Assembly (NCBI GenBank): GCA_007570785.1
Contig: ML664161.1
Location: forward strand, 5,344,723 to 5,408,722
Length of the DNA: 64,000 bases
Source: Antilocapra americana
Taxonomy: Eukaryota > Chordata > Mammalia > Artiodactyla > Antilocapridae
Direction: 5' to 3'
The position numbers and the translations under genes were made by a program. The notes under the pieces are model-generated. The model searched no databases. It was not told the DNA's origin and saw only the letters and a list, made by a program, of their open reading frames with translations. Shown here piece by piece: positions 23,630 through 33,999 of the stretch (within the stretch, counting starts at the first letter, position 1; every line of letters starts with the position of its first letter).

Positions 23630-24345
23630 ATTCATTCTTTTTTTATTTTTGATCGTTATTAAAGTATAGTTGCTTTACAAGATTGTGTTAACTTCTGCTC
23701 TACAGTAAAATGAGTCAGTTATATGTATACATATATTGCCTCTTTTCTGGATTTCCTTCCCATTGAGGTCACCACAGAGCACTGAGTACAGTTCCCTCTG
23801 CTCTACAGTAGGTTCTCATTAGTTATCTATTTTATACCAAGGTCTCCTGCATTATATGAGAATTCTTTACCACTGAGCCACCGTTTTGTACATAGAAGTG
23901 TATATGTGTCCATCCCAATCCCCTAATTCACCCCCTCTCTTCTGCTTCATATCCATGTTTGTTCTCTACATCTGTGCCTCTATTTCTGCTTTGAAAATAA
24001 GTTCATTTGTACCATTTTTCTAGACTCCACATACATTGCCTGATATTGTTTTTCTCTTACCTCAGTCTATATTACACTCTCTAGGTCCATCCATGTCTCT
24101 GCAAATGGCACAATTTCATACTTTTCTAATATTCCATTGTGTGTATGTACCATATCTTCTTTATTCATTCCTCTGTTGATAGACATTTAGATGGCTGCCA
24201 TGACCTGGCTATTGTAAGTAGTGCTGCAGTGAACATGGGGTGTATGTACCTTTTTGAATATGCTTTATTCCAGGTATATGCCCAGGAGTTAGATTGCTGG
24301 GTCATATGGTAATTCTAATCTTTCTATAAAGCTTGACTTACATCT
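23630..24345 (-). mobile_element. Old L1 LINE 3' end
   Basis: Antisense L1 3'UTR and ORF2 end. The T-rich run near 23636-23650 is the poly(A) side. The ORF2 end is seen in attccattgtgtgtatgta, gacctggctattgtaagta and agattgctgggtcatatgg. More diverged than the L1 at 27.3 kb and therefore older. A 46-bp SINE-head fragment sits inside it. Confidence 0.85.
23838..23883 (-). mobile_element. SINE tRNA-head-only insertion in L1
   Basis: Read on the - strand this is ggtggctcagtggtaaagaa followed by a damaged gcaggagaccttgg, which is the tRNA-like head of Bov-tA without any Bov-A body. The L1 sequence breaks off at attttatac on the left and resumes at ttttgtaca on the right, which suggests a short target-site duplication. 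See findings. Confidence 0.6.
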
Positions 24346-24389
24346 GCACATCTCAGGTCCTTGTGGGTTTTTTTTTTTTCTGTTTTTTG

Positions 24390-24472
24390 TCCACTGCAGT
24401 GCCTAGAATATATAGGATAATATTAAATTAATATTTGTTAAATGAATGAGTGAATAAGTGAATGAATATTTC
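24390..24472 (+). repeat. L2-like LINE 3' end
   Basis: The phrase ttgtccactgcagtgcctag and the tail atatttgttaaatgaatgag match the L2 3' end pattern as I remember it. Confidence 0.55.
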
Positions 24473-24545
24473 ACATCTTTTCAAGCTATCTTAGCCATTA
24501 CTACTGATAATGAAGGCTTTTATTATATTTTCCTTTGTAACATGC

Positions 24546-24750
24546 CTACATGCTCAGTCTCTCAATCATGTCTGACTCTTTTGAGGCTCCATAGACTGTA
24601 GCTCACCAGGCTCTTCTGTCCATGGGATTTCCCAGGTAAGAATAGTGGAATGGGTTGCCATTTCCTCTTCCAGGAGATCTTCCCAAACCAGGGGTCAAAC
24701 TTGCGTCTCTTACGGTTTCTGAACAGGCAGGTGGATTCTTTACCACCTTT
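24546..24750 (-). mobile_element. Bov-tA SINE
   Basis: On the + strand it starts with catgctcagtctctcaatca-type tail sequence and ends with caggtggattctttaccacc (the head, antisense). Flanks ctttgtaacatgcct on the left and cttgtaacacct on the right look like an aged target-site duplication. Confidence 0.88.
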
Positions 24751-24763
24751 TCTTGTAACACCT

Positions 24764-25573
24764 AATAGCAAAAGAAAACAGTAGAAATATATTTTCTAAA
24801 TATGTGTTTTGTAAGTGTATTTTGCATCTTAAAAAGTATATGTCCCTAAAAAGTTGTAACTAATTGCAGTCTTAGTCAAACAAATTATGCCTTTAAGGGA
24901 ATGCTCATCTTTCTAAGATTTGAACCCTACAGAATATTCTTTTTATAAGTGTTGACTCTTAAGATGGTAATAGTCACCCCTAATTTACCAATTTTGTAAC
25001 TAGGTTTATTGCTACTGCTACTGATATGGGAGAGGATTGGCAGGGCACCTCTGATTTTATGCCAGAAGAAATAAGAAAATTAGAGAACATCTTTACATTT
25101 CAAGTTTTTTTTAATTTTTTCCCCCCATGATATGACAAAGAACACAGCTTGGGTTAGTTTCAGCTTGGCTAGAGAATACACACTACACATATGCTCTTTG
25201 ACTTTGGCACTGATATCTTGTGATTTGAGGATTATCCTTTTGGTTGGCAGCTTTTTCTTCAGATGATTGTATCTTTGATGAAAATGAGATCTTAATGAAA
25301 CCTTAATTCAGACACTGTAAAATCACACACATACTCTCTGTATATAAAAAAAGAAATCCTAAGTGGAAATTTCCACTTCACACCACATACTAAGAGATGC
25401 ATTTCCCCAGATTGCTCAATTCTGATTACCCATTTTGGTAAAAAATAAAACAAAACAAAACATTTCTTTATTATTTTCCTGTTTGCAATAATGTTTATTA
25501 TAAAAATATAAATTCTTTGGCAATACGTTCAGGTCTGTGGTAATAATCACTATTAAAATCTTAGCATATAATC
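24764..25573. other. Non-repetitive AT-rich DNA
   Basis: I see no gene or repeat family. Confidence 0.5.
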
Positions 25574-25698
25574 TTCCAGATTTCTTTCTTTGTAGATACT
25601 ACTACATATGTTCTAATGTGAAGGAGCATGAACCACTGGATGTAAAATGTATTGCAAAGAACCCCTGTGTTTCTGGCCCACAGCCATGAAGTATTTTT
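25574..25698. repeat. Unassigned duplicated element, copy A
   Basis: This stretch recurs at 26933-27063 in the same orientation at a little over 80% identity by eye. Shared anchors are tgttctaat, tggat.taaaatgtatt, caaagaacc and tggcccacag. A pyrimidine tract and AG (tttctttctttgtag, 25581-25595) precede the best-matching part in both copies. I do not recognise a repeat family. Confidence 0.75.
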
Positions 25699-26932
25699 GA
25701 TCCAGTGGTTCATCCTATGTATGAGCCTTACTTAACTGGGGGCAAGGGATGCAATTTTTCCTTTTTGTGTTTTGCATGTACGTCAACATTATAAATAGTT
25801 TTTAACATATACTTTCAGCAGTAAAATGTTAGAAATTAATATAGTGTTAAATGAAGTGATCACTTCAGGTTTTCATTTAACTCTATATCTTTTCCTGGCA
25901 TGTGTGAAGTTTATTTATTCTTTTTCATGAGCAATTGATTAATTGGATTTTGTGAAAACTAATTGTTAAATAATTCTTTTTCTTAGCAACTGGAAAGCGT
26001 TACTAAACTGAGAGCACTAATTTTAGGATTAATTCTAGAATTCTTTGAACTATATTGTTTCTAAAGGGAAAATTGGAAAAAAATAATGGTTTCTTACTAG
26101 TGAGGTTTGTGAGGCAAGAAATTATCAGCCTTTTGTGATTCTCATATTTTGAATTTCATTCTTTTTGACAGTAGCTTATGTATATTCAAATGTTAGTGCT
26201 TTCTAATTTAAGAGTTTGAGTTTACTTGCTTAAATTGTCATCATTGTTTAGAAGTTATTCACCAGTTTCCATTTTATTTTCCAAGGTATGTATGACTCAC
26301 AGAAAATCTACTTAAACCATTTACACACAGGCACACACAGACATTTTTTTACTTACAGATAGTGGAAACATATTTCAAGTTCAGAGTCAGAGCCTAAAAA
26401 TTTCAGTTGATTAAACATAATGAAGATAACACATTTGAGATACTTAAATAGACAATGCTATTCATAGTTCCAGTGATTACATGATAATTATAAAAAAGTG
26501 GACCCAAAGACCTTTAGTCTGTGAAATTCTCTAAAGAAGGGAAAAAATATCAAGTTATTATCCTAATATGATATTTTTGTTCTTTAGGATGACTCCTAAA
26601 ATGGATTTTTCATAATAATTACCTTGGAAAACTTTTTAAATGTGATTCACCAATAGCTGTGGACTCCGTTGAAGGCTTAGATCAGGGTCAGGAATAGTCA
26701 CTCTGCTCAGCAAGAATATTACCTTGATAACTGAAATCTGAGAAGACATACACTAAGTATTTTTATTTCATTTCTCTGGTGAGTGGGAGATTCTTTGTTT
26801 TATTTCCTATCTTTTTAATAGGCTGAAATGGAAATATTTTCCCCTCTGCTTAGGATTGTATGGTCTAAATTCAGAAATGTAAGAGACAAAATTCACCTGT
26901 GTGTTGAGAGCTTGAGTTTTGACAAAACTGAA
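25699..26932. other. Sequence between the two duplicated elements
   Basis: AT-rich, no gene or repeat recognised. Its short-range texture does not resemble an internal retroviral region. Confidence 0.45.
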
Positions 26933-27063
26933 TTCCAGATTTTTTTTTCCCTCTGTAGATGATACTACTATATATGTTCTAATCCAAAGAACATGAACTT
27001 CTGGATCTAAAATGTATTACAAAGAACCTATATGTTTATGGCCCACAGTTATGAAGCATTTTG
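26933..27063. repeat. Unassigned duplicated element, copy B
   Basis: Second copy of the element at 25574-25698. It also has a pyrimidine tract ending in tag (tttttttttccctctgtag) before the matching core. Weak similarity may continue to the right of both copies (gggggca followed by a T-rich part). Confidence 0.75.
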
Positions 27064-27220
27064 AAAAATGAAATATATTCTTTTTCTGTTGGGGGCACTT
27101 TCATATGTAATTTTTAGTCTTTAATTGTCTTAAATATTTGCACAGCTTATGAAAATGGAAAGAAAATATCTTTATTAAGCTGATTACTTTGCAACAGTCA
27201 AACCCAACTTTGTTATGTTC

Positions 27221-27264
27221 TATTGTGTTGGCCAAAAAGTTTGTCCAGGTTTATTCCATAAGAT
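27221..27264. mobile_element. Mariner-type MITE, left half
   Basis: The terminal inverted repeat ttggccaaaaagtttgtcc follows a TA. The second half of this palindromic element is at 33326-33373. The two halves are separated by the large L1. It encodes nothing and would have needed a mariner transposase in trans. Confidence 0.85.
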
Positions 27265-27710
27265 TTTTTTTTCTTTTTCCTAATTATTTATTTATTTTTT
27301 TAATTAATTAATTGATTGATTAACATTATTGTGTTGGTTTTACCATACATTGACATGAATCTGTCATGGATATACATATGTTCCTCTTCCAGAACCCCAC
27401 TCCCACCTCCCTCCTGATTCCCTCTCTCTGGGTCATCCCAGTGCCCCAGCCATGAGCATCAAACCTGGGCTGGCGATTGATTTCACATATGATAATTAAC
27501 ATGTTTCAATGCCGTTCTCCCATATCATCCCACCCTTGCCCTCTTCCACAGAGTCCAAAAGACTGTTCTATACATCTGCATTTCTTTGGCTGTCTCACAT
27601 ACAGGGTTCTCGTTACCATCTTTCTAAATTCCATATATATGCATGAGTATACTGTATTTTTGTTTTTCCTTCTGGCTTATTTCACTCTGTATAATAGGCT
27701 CCAGTTCCGT

Positions 27711-30700
27711 TCACCTGAGTAGAACTGATTCAAACATATTGTTTTTAATGGCTGAGTAATATTCCATTGTGTATATGTACCACAGCTTTCTTTTCCATTC
27801 GTCAGTTGATGGGCATCTAGGTTGCTTCCATGTCCTGGCTATTGTAAACAATGAGGCAATGAACATTGGGGTACACATGTCTCTTTCAATTCTGGTTTTC
27901 TCGGTGTGTATGCCCAGCAGTGGGATTGCTGGGTCATATGGCAGTTTTATTTTCAGTTTTTTAAGGAATCTCCACACTGTTCTCCATAGTGGCTATACTG
28001 GTTTGCATTCCCACCAACAGTGTAAGAGGGTTCCCTTTTCTCCACATCCTCTCCAGCATTTATTGCTTGTAGACTTTTGGATGACAGCCATTCTGACTGG
28101 TGTAAAGTGGTACCTCATTGTGGTTTTGATTTGCATTTCTCTGATAATGAGTGATGTTGAGCATCTTTTCATGTGTTTGTTAGCCATTTGTATGTCTTCT
28201 TTGGAGAAATGTCATTTAGTTCTTTGGCTCACTTTTTGATTCGGTCATTTATTTTTCTAGAATGGAGCTGCAGGAGTTGCTTGTATATTTTTGAGATTAA
28301 TTGTCCGTTGTTTCATTTGCTATTATTTTTTCCCATTCTGAAGGCTGCCTTTTCACCTTGCTTTTAGTTTTCTTTGTTGGGCAAAAGCTTTTAATTTTAA
28401 TTAGGTCCTATTTGTTTATTTGTGCTTTTATTTCCAATATTCTGGGAGGTGGGTCATAGAGGATCCTGCTTTGGTTTATGTCGGAGAGTGTTTTGCTTAT
28501 GTTTTCCTCTAGGAGTTTTATAGTTTCTGGTCCTATGTTTAGATCTTTGTTCCATTTTGAGTTTATTTTTGTGTATGGTGTTAGAAAGTGTTCTGGTTTC
28601 ACTCTTTTACAAGTGACTGTCCAGTTTTCCCAACACCACTTGTTAAAGAGATTGTCTTTTCTCCATTGTATATTCTAGCCTCCTTTGTCAAAAATAAGGT
28701 GTCCATAGGTGCATGGATTTATCTCTGGGCTTTCTATTTTGTTCCAATGATCTGTATTTTATCTTTGTGCCAGTACCATACTGTCTTGATGACTGTGGCT
28801 TTGTAGTATAGTCTAAAGTCAGGCAGGTTGATTCCTCCAGTTCCATTCTTCTTTCTCAAGATTGCTTTGGCTATACGAGGTGTTTTGTATTTCCATACAA
28901 ATTGTGAAGTTATTTGTTCTAGTTCTCTGAAAAAGACCTCTCGTAGCTTGATAGGAATTGCATTGAATCTATAGATTGCTCTGGGTAGTATACTCATTTT
29001 CACTATATTGATTCTTCCAATCCATGAACACGGTATATTTCTCCATCTATTTGTGTCCTCTTTGATTTCTTTCATCAGTGTTTTATAGTTTTCTGTATAT
29101 AAGTCTTTTGTTTCTTTAGGTAGAAATACTCCTAAGTATTTTATTCTTTTTGTTTTGATGGTGAATGGAATTATTTCCTTAATTTCTCTTTCTGTTTTCT
29201 CATTGTTAGTGTATAGGAATGCAAGGGATTTCTGTGTGTTGATTTTATAACCTGCAACTTTACTATATTCACTGATTAGCTCTAGTAATTTTCTGGTAGA
29301 TTCTTTAGGGTTTTCTATGTAGAGGATCATGTCATCTGCAGACAGGGAGAGTTTTACTTCTTCTTTTCCAATCTGGATCCCTTTTATTTCTTTATATGCT
29401 CTGATTGCTGTGGCCAAGACTTCCAAAACTATGTTGAATAGTAGTGGTGAGAAAGGGCACCCTTGTCTTGTTCCTGACTGTAGGGGAAATGCTTTCAGTT
29501 TTTCATCATTGAGGATAATGTTTGCTGAGGGTTTGTCATATATAGCTTTTATTATGTTGAGCTATGTTCCGTCTATTCCTGCTTTCTGAAGGTTTTTTAT
29601 CATAAATGTATGTTGAATTTTGTCAAAGGCTTTCTCTGCATCTATTGAGATAATCATGTGGTTTTTATTTTTCAATTTGTTAATGTGGTGTATTACATTG
29701 ATTGATTTGTGAATATTGAACATCCTTGCATCCCTGGGATAAAGCCTACTTGGTCATGATGTATAATCTTTTTAATGTGTTGTTGGATTCTATTAGCTAG
29801 AATTTTGTTAAGGATTTTTGCATCTATCTTCATCAGTGATATTGGCCTGTAGTTTTCTTTTTTTGTGGCATCTTTTTTGGGTTTTGGAATTAGGGTGATG
29901 GTGGCCTCATAGAGTGTGTTTGGAAGTTTACCTTCCTCTGCAATTTTCTGGAAGAGTTTGAGTAGAATAGGTGTTAGCTCTTCTCTAAATTTTTGGTAGA
30001 ATTCAGCTGTGAAGCCATCTGGTCCTGGGCTTTTGTTTATGGAAGATTTCTGATTACACTTTCAATTTCCATGCTTGTGATGGGTCTGTTAAGATTATCT
30101 ATCTCTTCCTGGTTTAGTTTTGGAAATTGTACTTTTCTAAGAATTTGTCTGTTTCTTCCAAGTTGTCCAGTTTATTTGCATATAGTTGCTGATTGTAGTC
30201 TCTTATGATCCTTTGTATTTCTGTGTTTTCTGTTGTGATTTCTCCATTTTCATTTCTAACTTTGTTGATTTGAATCTTCTCCCTTTGTTTCTTGATGAGT
30301 CTGGCTAATGGTTTGTCAATTTTATTTATCTTCTCAAAGAACCAGCTTTTGGCTTGGTTGATTTTTGCTATGGTCTCTTTTGTTTCCTTTGCATTTATTT
30401 CTGCCCTGATATTTAAGATTTCTTTCCTTCTGCTAACCCTGGGCTTCTGCATTTCTTCCTTTTCTAGTTGCTTTAGGTGTAAAGTTAGCTTATTTATTTG
30501 ATTTTTTTCTTGTTTCCTGAGGTAAGCTTGTATTGCTATGAACCTTCCCCTTAGTACTGCTTTTGCAGTGTCCCATAGGTTTTGGGTTGTTCTGTTTTTA
30601 TTTTCATTCATTTCTATGCATATTTTGATTTCTTCTGTGATTTGTTGGTTATTCAGCAGCATGTTGTTCAGCCTCCATATGTTGGAATTTTTCGATGCTT

Positions 30701-31420
30701 TTCTCCTGTAATTGATGTCTAATCTCACTGCGTTGTGGTCAGAAAAGATGCTTGGAATGATTTCAATTTTTTTTAATTTACCAAGGCTAGATTTATGGCC
30801 CAGGATGTGAGCTGTTCTGGAGAAGGTCCCGTGTGTGCCTGAGAAAAAAGTGAAATTCATTGTTTTGGGGTGGAATGTCCTATAGATATCTATTAGGTCT
30901 AACCGGTCTATTTTATCATTTAAAGTTTGTGTTTCCTTGTTAATTTTCTGTTTAGTTGATCTATCCATCCGTGTGAGTGGAGTATTAAAGTCTCCCACTA
31001 TTATTGTGTTATTGTTAATCTCCCGTTTCATACTTGTTAGCATTTGCCTTACATATTGTGGTGCTGCTATGTTGGGCACATATGTATTTATAATTGTTAT
31101 ATCTTCTTCTTGGATTGATTCTTTGATCATTATGTAGTGTCCATCTTTATCTCTTTTCACAGCCTTTATTTTAAAGTCTACTTTATCTGATATGAGTATT
31201 GCCACTCCTGCTTTCTTTTGGTCTTTATTTGCATGGAATATATTTTCCAGCCTTTAACTTTCAGTCTATATGTGTCCCTAGGTTTGAGGTGGGTCTCTTG
31301 TAGACAACATATAGAGGGGTCTTGTTTTTGTATCCAATTAGCCAATCTTTGTCTTTTGGTTGGGGCATTCAACCCATTTACATTTAAGGTAATTATTGAT
31401 AAGTATGATCCCATTGCCAT
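27711..31420 (-). pseudogene. L1 ORF2 relic (endonuclease and reverse transcriptase)
   Basis: The ATG at 31418-31420 opens a 80-codon frame with the endonuclease start (ITLNVNGLNAP at residues 10-20, QETH at 41-44). A frameshift near 31.2 kb moves the frame to 30114-31205, which holds GDFN at 71-74 and SDHN at 155-158. In that frame the Asp expected before HIL in the (I)DHIL motif is Ala at residue 132. The RT palm follows at 28734-29426, where the active-site box reads SADD (29-32) instead of FADD; RT sequence between 29.4 and 30.1 kb is in broken frames. The C-terminal part is at 27711-27977 ([22 protein letters not shown]). Inactive. Confidence 0.93.
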
Positions 31421-31469
31421 TTACTTTATTGTTTTCAGTTCGAGATTAATAACCTATCCATGTTTCCTA

Positions 31470-32400
31470 TCTAGGGAAGATCCTTTAGCATTTGTTAGAG
31501 CGCTGGTTTGGTGTTGCTGAATTCTCTCAACTTTTGCTTGTCTGTAAAGCTTTTGATTTCTCCTTCAAATGTGAATGAGATCCTTTCTGGGTACAGTAGT
31601 CGGGGTTGTAGATTATTTTCTTTCATTTCTTTAAGTAGTCCTGCCATTCCCTTCTGGCCTGAAGCATTTCTATTGAGAGATCAGCTATTATCCTTATGGG
31701 ATTCCCCTTGTGTATTATTTGTTGTTTTTCCCTTGATGCTTTTAATATTTGCTCTTTGTGTTTGATTTTTGTTAATTTGATTAATATATGTCTTGGAGTG
31801 TTCCGCTTGGGGTTCATCCTGTTTGGGACTCTCTGGGTTTCTTGTACTTGGATGATTATTTCCTTTCCCATTTTAGGGAAATTTTCAACTATTATCTCCT
31901 CAAGTGTTTTCTGATGGTCTTTCTTTTTGTCTTCTTCTTCTGGGACTCCTATGATTCGAATGTTGGTGCATTTAACATTGTCCCAGAGGTCTCTGAGATT
32001 GTCCTCATTTCTTTTAACTCTTTTTATGTTTTTCCTCTCTATTTTATTTAATTCTACCTACCATTCTGTCTTCTACCTCACTTATCCCGTCTTCTATCTC
32101 TGTTATTCTACTGTTAGTCCCCTCCAGGGTGTTTTTGATCTCATTTATTGCATTATTCATTGTATTTTGACTCTTTTTCATTTCTTCTAAGTCCTTGTTA
32201 AACCTTTCTTGCATCTTCTCAGTCCTTGTCTGCATGTTATTAAACTGTACCTCCAATTTGTTTTCAAGATTTTGGATCATTTTCACTATCATTATTCAAA
32301 ATTCTTTATCAGGTAGATTTCCTATCTCCTCCTCTTTTGTTTGGTCTGGAGGGCATTTATCCTATTCCTTTACCTGCTAGGTATTTCTCTGCCTTTTCAT
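31470..32400 (-). pseudogene. L1 ORF1 relic (RNA-binding chaperone)
   Basis: ORF1p binds L1 RNA as a trimer. The coiled coil is at 32044-32292 on the - strand (IQNLENKLEVQFNNMQTRTE and TEIEDGISEVEDRM). The C-terminal RNA-binding part is at 31623-31871 (RHILIKLTKIKHKEQILKAS, LQARREWQDYL). Just upstream of MIVKM the frame reads LPDKEF, then TGA, then IM; relatives that I remember have Arg there, so a CGA to TGA change is likely. Other frameshifts lie near 32.04 and 31.62 kb. The protein ends about 50-100 bases before ORF2. Confidence 0.9.
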
Positions 32401-32916
32401 CTTATTTATATTGCTGTGTTATCTCTATTGTGGAGGTTCCTCACTATGGATGGGGTTGGACTGGTCGTTAGTCCAAGTTTCCTGGTTGGGAAATCTTGTG
32501 TTGATTTCTCCTGGGTGGATCTGGATTTCCTCACTCTGACAAGCAATGAAGTGTCCAGTAGAGAGTTTTGAGATGTCATTGGGCTTGGTGTGACTTTGTG
32601 CAGCCTGTGTATTGAAGCTCCAGACTATGTTCCTGTGTTGCTGGAGAATTTGCTTGGTATATCTTACTCTGGAGCTTGATGGCCCTTAGTGGGTGCTTGG
32701 TTTCAGTTTAGGTATGGAGACTTTTGATGAGCTCCTATCAGTTAATTAACTCTTGGATCCAGGAGTTCTCTGGTATTCTCAGGATTTGGGCTTATCCTCC
32801 TGTCTCTGGTTTTCAGCCTTATTCTTCCAGTAGCCTCAGGACGCCTCTGTCTATATAGCAACGATGGTAGAATGTCTAGTTTAATGATGAAAAGTTTCTG
32901 CACAGTGAGGGACACC

Positions 32917-33320
32917 CAGAGAGGTTCACAGAGTTACATGGCGTGGAGAAGAGGGAGGAGAGAGATAGAGGTGACTAGGAGAAGAGAGGAATCAAATGGT
33001 GAGAGAGTGAGATGGCCAGTGATCACTTCCCTGTGTGCTCTCCACAGTCTGGATCCCTCAGAGATGTTCACATAGTTATACCAAAAAGAGAAGAGGGAGG
33101 AAGGAGACAGAAGTGTCCAGGGAGAGAAAAGAGGGAATCAGATGGACAGAGACAGATCCAGCCAGTAATCAGTTATCTAAGTGTTCTTCACAACTCGTAA
33201 TACTCAAAGAGATTCACAGAGTTGGGTAGAGAAGAAAGGAGGGAGGGGGATGATAGAGGTAACCTGGTGGGAAAAAAGGAGGAGTCAAAAATGGGGAGAG
33301 AGCAGTCAAGCCAGTGATCT
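32917..33320 (-). repeat. L1 5'UTR tandem monomers, about 146-bp period
   Basis: Three diverged units begin on the + strand at 32917 (gagaggttcacagagtta), 33060 (agagatgttcacatagtta) and 33209 (agagattcacagagttgg). Each continues with a purine-rich gagaagagggaggag-like core and ends near agccagtgatc or its variants. By analogy with monomer-type L1 promoters in other mammals these would be the promoter of the L1, reading leftward. Confidence 0.8.
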
Positions 33321-33325
33321 TCTCC

Positions 33326-33373
33326 TATAACATTTTTTCATTTCACCCAAATGAACTTTTTGGCCAACTCAGT
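33326..33373. mobile_element. Mariner-type MITE, right half
   Basis: The sequence aatgaactttttggccaact is the inverted match of the left half at 27221-27264 and ends at a TA. With the L1 removed the two halves rebuild a palindrome of about 80-90 bp. Confidence 0.85.
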
Positions 33374-33529
33374 ACTTGTCTTTGAAATGTCACAGCTGTG
33401 ATCACCCTCTTGCTCAAGGGTGTCAGTGGTCCCTTGGCATTGTCAAAGAATCTGGAGTTCGGAGATGAAACCAACACAGAATGATTTACTGATGTCTACT
33501 GTGAAAAAAGGTATGGTTTGTGAACTCAT

Positions 33530-33612
33530 ACATGCATGCTAAATCACTTCAGTCATGTCCGACTCTGTGCAACCCCATGGACAGCAGCCCACCAGGCTCC
33601 TCTGTCCACAGG
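33530..33612 (-). mobile_element. Bov-tA SINE fragment (3' body only)
   Basis: Contains cacttcagtcatgtccgact, gcagcccaccaggctcctct and then breaks off at ccacaggcttctcac. The tRNA head and half the body are missing, so either the insertion was 5'-truncated or the rest was deleted. Confidence 0.85.
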
Positions 33613-33805
33613 CTTCTCACAACATATAGCAAGCACTGTAATAGAGATGGTTCTTGCCCCTATGGGCAGAATTTCAAATTTGTGAATTAGGGTTTATGAA
33701 GGAAAAGAAAAGGATGCTATGAGGGAAAATAATGACAGGGTAGAGTTAGAGGGAAATGGGTTTTTTACTAGAGGTAATGGGGAATGGTTGGTTACAAGTG
33801 TTAGA

Positions 33806-33999
33806 AAATAACTTTTTTTTTTTTTTTTTTTTTACTGCACTGGCTCTTTGTTGTGGTGTGTGGGCTTCTCTAGTTGTGGCACCTTGGCTTAGTTGCTGCA
33901 TAGCACATTATATCTTAGTTCCCCAGTCAGAGATTGGACTCATATCCCTTGACTTGGAAGGCACTGGATTCTTAACCACTAGACCATCAGGAATGTCTT
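33806..33999 (-). mobile_element. CHR-type SINE
   Basis: The T run 33811-33833 is the poly(A) tail. Then come tagttgtggcaccttggctt, agttccccagtcagagattg and the antisense head ggattcttaaccactagacc with atcaggaatgtct. Edges approximate. Confidence 0.87.

Larger units (their letters stand above)
27265..33325 (-). mobile_element. L1 LINE, about 6 kb, nearly full length
   Basis: On the + strand it begins with the T run that is its poly(A) tail (27265-27275) and runs backwards through 3'UTR, ORF2 (about 27.7-31.4 kb), ORF1 (about 31.5-32.4 kb) and a 5'UTR with three tandem units (32.9-33.3 kb). Flanks ccataagat (left) and cctataacat (right) fit an aged target-site duplication at the centre of a mariner MITE. 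Both reading frames are disrupted, so the copy is dead. The presence of 5'UTR units means that 5' truncation was little or none. Confidence 0.93.

Noticed and set aside
25574..27063. Pair of retroviral LTRs around a decayed provirus
   Set aside because: The copies lack TG...CA ends that I can place, a polyadenylation signal at a fitting site, a primer-binding site and any gag/pol-like frame between them. Kept as an unassigned duplication.
27769..28239. 156-codon + strand hydrophobic frame
   Set aside because: Antisense of the L1 ORF2 C-terminal part; no independent support.
31218..32051. Series of hydrophobic + strand frames that suggest a multi-pass membrane protein
   Set aside because: All are antisense to L1 ORF1 and the ORF2 start, whose A-rich coding strand gives Phe/Leu/Ile-rich complements.
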